NCBI GenBank assembly: GCA_016787645.1 | Contig: JAEUUF010000020.1 | Coordinates: 202,062-265,322, forward strand | From: Cyclobacteriaceae bacterium | GTDB lineage: Bacteria > Bacteroidota > Bacteroidia > Cytophagales > Cyclobacteriaceae | Reading direction: 5' to 3' | Length of the DNA: 63,261 nt | In this document: piece by piece, positions 61,258-63,261 of the stretch | Position numbering within the stretch: the stretch's first letter is position 1 | Layout of the letters: every line of letters begins with the position of its first letter | Translations under genes and position numbers: made by a program | Notes under the pieces: model-generated | The model's input: the letters and a program-made list of their open reading frames with translations, nothing else | What the model was told of the DNA's origin: nothing | Databases searched by the model: none

Positions 61258-63261
61258 CTAATTGTTTATCACCACATCTTTTTTCTCCGGCATCAGCGCA
61301 GGCATGTTCTTCTCACGGAAAACGCGATTGTATTCGGCGATATCCTTTTCGATCAATTGGTTCATCTGCACCTTGAATTTGACCCACTCGGCTTGCACGT
61401 CGTGCGCGCGATCCTGTGCACCTTTGGTGAGGCGGGGATCATGCTGATCGGCGACGCCACGAAGTTGCAGGAACTCGGAGTTAAGTTTGTTCGGGAAGTT
61501 GATCACATCCTGGAAGTTTTTCGAGCGCGGCTCAATCAGGTTGGACTCCCACTTGTCAATCTTCTTGTTGAGCTCCTTACCCATATTCACAAAGTCCTTG
61601 GCTTCAGAAACATTTTTCAGCGACTCGTTGTAGGTCTCCACTTGCTTCTTCACCTGGCGCATGGAGTTAACCGAACGATGCAGTTCTTCGAATTGCTCGC
61701 CAGCCAACCGCATGAACTCTTGCTGTGCAGCCCACTCGGCGGGAGTTGCCTTTACATGTGGGTCAGAGATAACCTCGAATTCGGTTTCGCTGGATTGACC
61801 CTTGTAGGTCATCCGGGCTTTGTATTTGCCCGGGGCGACGCGGTAGCCACGGTAATCTCCGTATACATAAATGCCCGGAACGCCGATCAATGCTTCCGTA
61901 CGGAAATCCCACGCGAAACGATTCAGACCTGCTTCCGCCGGTATGGTTTCAGCAGGGGGCGGGCCTCCAGGGTAAGGCTTGAAGCTTTCATCTTTCTTGT
62001 TGGTGTACTTGCGGATGGACTTACCAGCCATGTCGGTAATTTCCAGGGTGACTTTCGCCGTGTCCGCTTTTTCTTTCAGGTAGTAGTCCAGCGCAACACC
62101 GTTCATGGGATTTCTGCCCAGCCCGGGGATGTCGCCGAAATACTCAGGGATGGTCACGGAAGACAGGCGGTAGGTAGGCTTGGGCGTAAACAGTTTGATG
62201 GAGGCATCACCGAAGTTGCCCTTGCTTTGCTGGATGGCGCCGAGATCATCGAGTATCCAGAAAGAACGCCCGGCTGTAGAGGCTACCAGGTCATTGTCTT
62301 TGATTACGAGATCCGTTACAGGAACAATAGGCAGATTCAATTGAAATTTGGTGAAACTGTTTCCACCATTGGTCGAAATGTAGAAGCCCCGTTCGGAGCC
62401 GGCATACAGCAGGTCCTTCACCACCTTGTCTTCACGGATTACTTTGATAAAATCATCCTGGTCAACCCCCGCACCAATTCTCGTCCAGGTCTTTCCGTAG
62501 TCCGTAGACTTCATGGTCATGTTGCTGTAATCGTTGAATTTGTATCGCGAAGGGGAGATATACACTGTGCCGGGATCATGCGGCGAAACTTCGATGGAAT
62601 GGATCATTGATTCAGGAAGATCTTTGGGCGTAACATTGGTCCAGGTTTTTCCTCCGTCTTTGGTGACATGGACCAGTCCGCAATCACTGCCCGTGTAGAT
62701 CACACCCTTTTCACGGGGTGATTCAATTACATAGTAGATCGTGTTGTAGTTTTCTCCACCGGCCCCTTCATTGGTGATCGGTCCACCGCTTACATCCTGC
62801 TTGGTGGTATCGTTCCGGGTAAGATCTGGACTAATCACCGACCAGCTCATTCCCCCATCGGTCGTTTTAAAAAGCACATTACCAGCATGGTACATGGTTT
62901 TAGCGTCGTAAGGTGAATTGATTAACGGCGCGTTCCAGTTGAAGCGGTATTTCATCTTCTTCGGCGCCCAGGCAAGGTTGATGGAAGGATACTCCTGGAG
63001 ATCCTTGGTTTCACCAGTCCGGGTATCTAGAACATCGATTTGTCCCTGGTAGCATCCGCCATACAGCAGTTCAGGGTTGTTGAAATCGTTGAAAGCTACC
63101 CATGCGCTTTCACAGCCAGGACCATTGATCCAGTCCTTGTCTGTGATTCCAAATCCACCGTTACGACTGGGTGTTGCGACCGAAGAGTTATCCTGTTGGC
63201 CTCCGTAAACCCAAAAAGGGAATTGATTGTCCACGTTAACCCGGTAAAATTGGGAGGTAGC
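61258..63261 (-). CDS. Secreted BNR/VPS10-type beta-propeller protein (paralogue 3, N-terminus beyond window)
   Basis: About 667 residues seen, with the frame running off the right edge (first visible residues ATSQFYRVNVDNQFPFW). The shared core FPFWVYGGQQDNSSVATPSR and Asp-box repeats such as KTTDGGMSW, VTKDGGKTW, KSTDYGKTW and ISTNGGNSF make it a clear paralogue of the neighbouring gene. The C-terminal tail (EAKDFVNMGKELNKKIDKWESN) is helical. Its signal peptide and first propeller part lie outside. It is the upstream member of a tandem pair on the minus strand. Confidence 0.9.
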   Translation of the reverse strand, partial: ATSQFYRVNVDNQFPFWVYGGQQDNSSVATPSRNGGFGITDKDWINGPGCESAWVAFNDFNNPELLYGGCYQGQIDVLDTRTGETKDLQEYPSINLAWAPKKMKYRFNWNAPLINSPYDAKTMYHAGNVLFKTTDGGMSWSVISPDLTRNDTTKQDVSGGPITNEGAGGENYNTIYYVIESPREKGVIYTGSDCGLVHVTKDGGKTWTNVTPKDLPESMIHSIEVSPHDPGTVYISPSRYKFNDYSNMTMKSTDYGKTWTRIGAGVDQDDFIKVIREDKVVKDLLYAGSERGFYISTNGGNSFTKFQLNLPIVPVTDLVIKDNDLVASTAGRSFWILDDLGAIQQSKGNFGDASIKLFTPKPTYRLSSVTIPEYFGDIPGLGRNPMNGVALDYYLKEKADTAKVTLEITDMAGKSIRKYTNKKDESFKPYPGGPPPAETIPAEAGLNRFAWDFRTEALIGVPGIYVYGDYRGYRVAPGKYKARMTYKGQSSETEFEVISDPHVKATPAEWAAQQEFMRLAGEQFEELHRSVNSMRQVKKQVETYNESLKNVSEAKDFVNMGKELNKKIDKWESNLIEPRSKNFQDVINFPNKLNSEFLQLRGVADQHDPRLTKGAQDRAHDVQAEWVKFKVQMNQLIEKDIAEYNRVFREKNMPALMPEKKDVVINN

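Noticed and set aside
61357..62610. 417-residue open frame on the plus strand
   Set aside because: It lies fully antisense to the BNR paralogue 3 gene, whose Asp-box repeats prove the minus frame. No domain is visible in it.

Overview
The window reads as chromosome of a Bacteroidota bacterium, most like the Cytophagales. Signs of this are Bacteroidota-type promoters (TTG or TTTG, 16-22 bp, TAnnTTTG), almost no Shine-Dalgarno sequences, many secreted beta-propeller proteins, and families common in that phylum (DUF2911, GH3-like, TPM-domain pairs, an rbfA-lolC/E gene pair). I find 60 protein genes, one cut by each window edge. I see no tRNA, rRNA, CRISPR array, insertion sequence or phage gene. 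Only one stretch above 300 bp lacks a gene (26991-27317).

Layout. 1-1597: start of a CusA/CzcA heavy-metal RND pump and a small exported protein. 1624-10488: radical SAM protein, PLP deaminase/desulfhydrase, then a minus-strand run of rbfA, a LolC/E-type permease, an SNF2 helicase, an SDR and radA. 10577-14544: a membrane protein and glyA-tatC-rpiB. 14647-18555: two TPM-domain proteins, a class A beta-lactamase-like hydrolase with a rebuilt omega loop, and a MATE exporter. 18700-24205: a secreted BNR-repeat protein with a clean terminator, an epimerase-like protein and glutamate dehydrogenase. 24327-34770: GH3-like enzyme, two thioredoxin-fold proteins, the long intergenic gap with DnaA-box-like sites, a class V aminotransferase, DinB-like proteins, a tandem YCII protein, a TPR protein, an amidohydrolase and a 2OG-Fe(II) oxygenase.

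34820-40688: LEA-type lipoprotein, lptB, recJ, a collagen-like glycine-rich exported protein, a coiled-coil exported protein and fumC. 40819-43993: DUF2911 protein and a compact malonate module (malonyl-CoA synthetase plus MadL and MadM) with no decarboxylase beside it. 43997-54003: CubicO-type lipoprotein, DUF1330, a three-gene operon of secreted propellers, a stand-alone IF2_N-like protein, arfB, an MBL hydrolase, an S10 carboxypeptidase and an acyltransferase. 54075-63261: RidA, sulfatase, small membrane and NTF2-like proteins, a GIY-YIG-like protein without its catalytic residues, and two tandem paralogues of the BNR-repeat protein.

On a larger scale, 11 of 12 convergent gene pairs abut or overlap (gap 7 bp or less), leaving no room for intrinsic terminators. 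Several start codons sit 3-4 nt behind a -7 box, which suggests leaderless mRNAs. Three minus-strand terminators run straight into the next gene's promoter. The best leads for new biology are the malonate module, the altered lactamase-like enzyme, the IF2_N-like protein, the degenerate GIY-YIG protein and the collagen-like protein in the recJ-lptB operon. I do not see one large, obviously novel multi-gene system.
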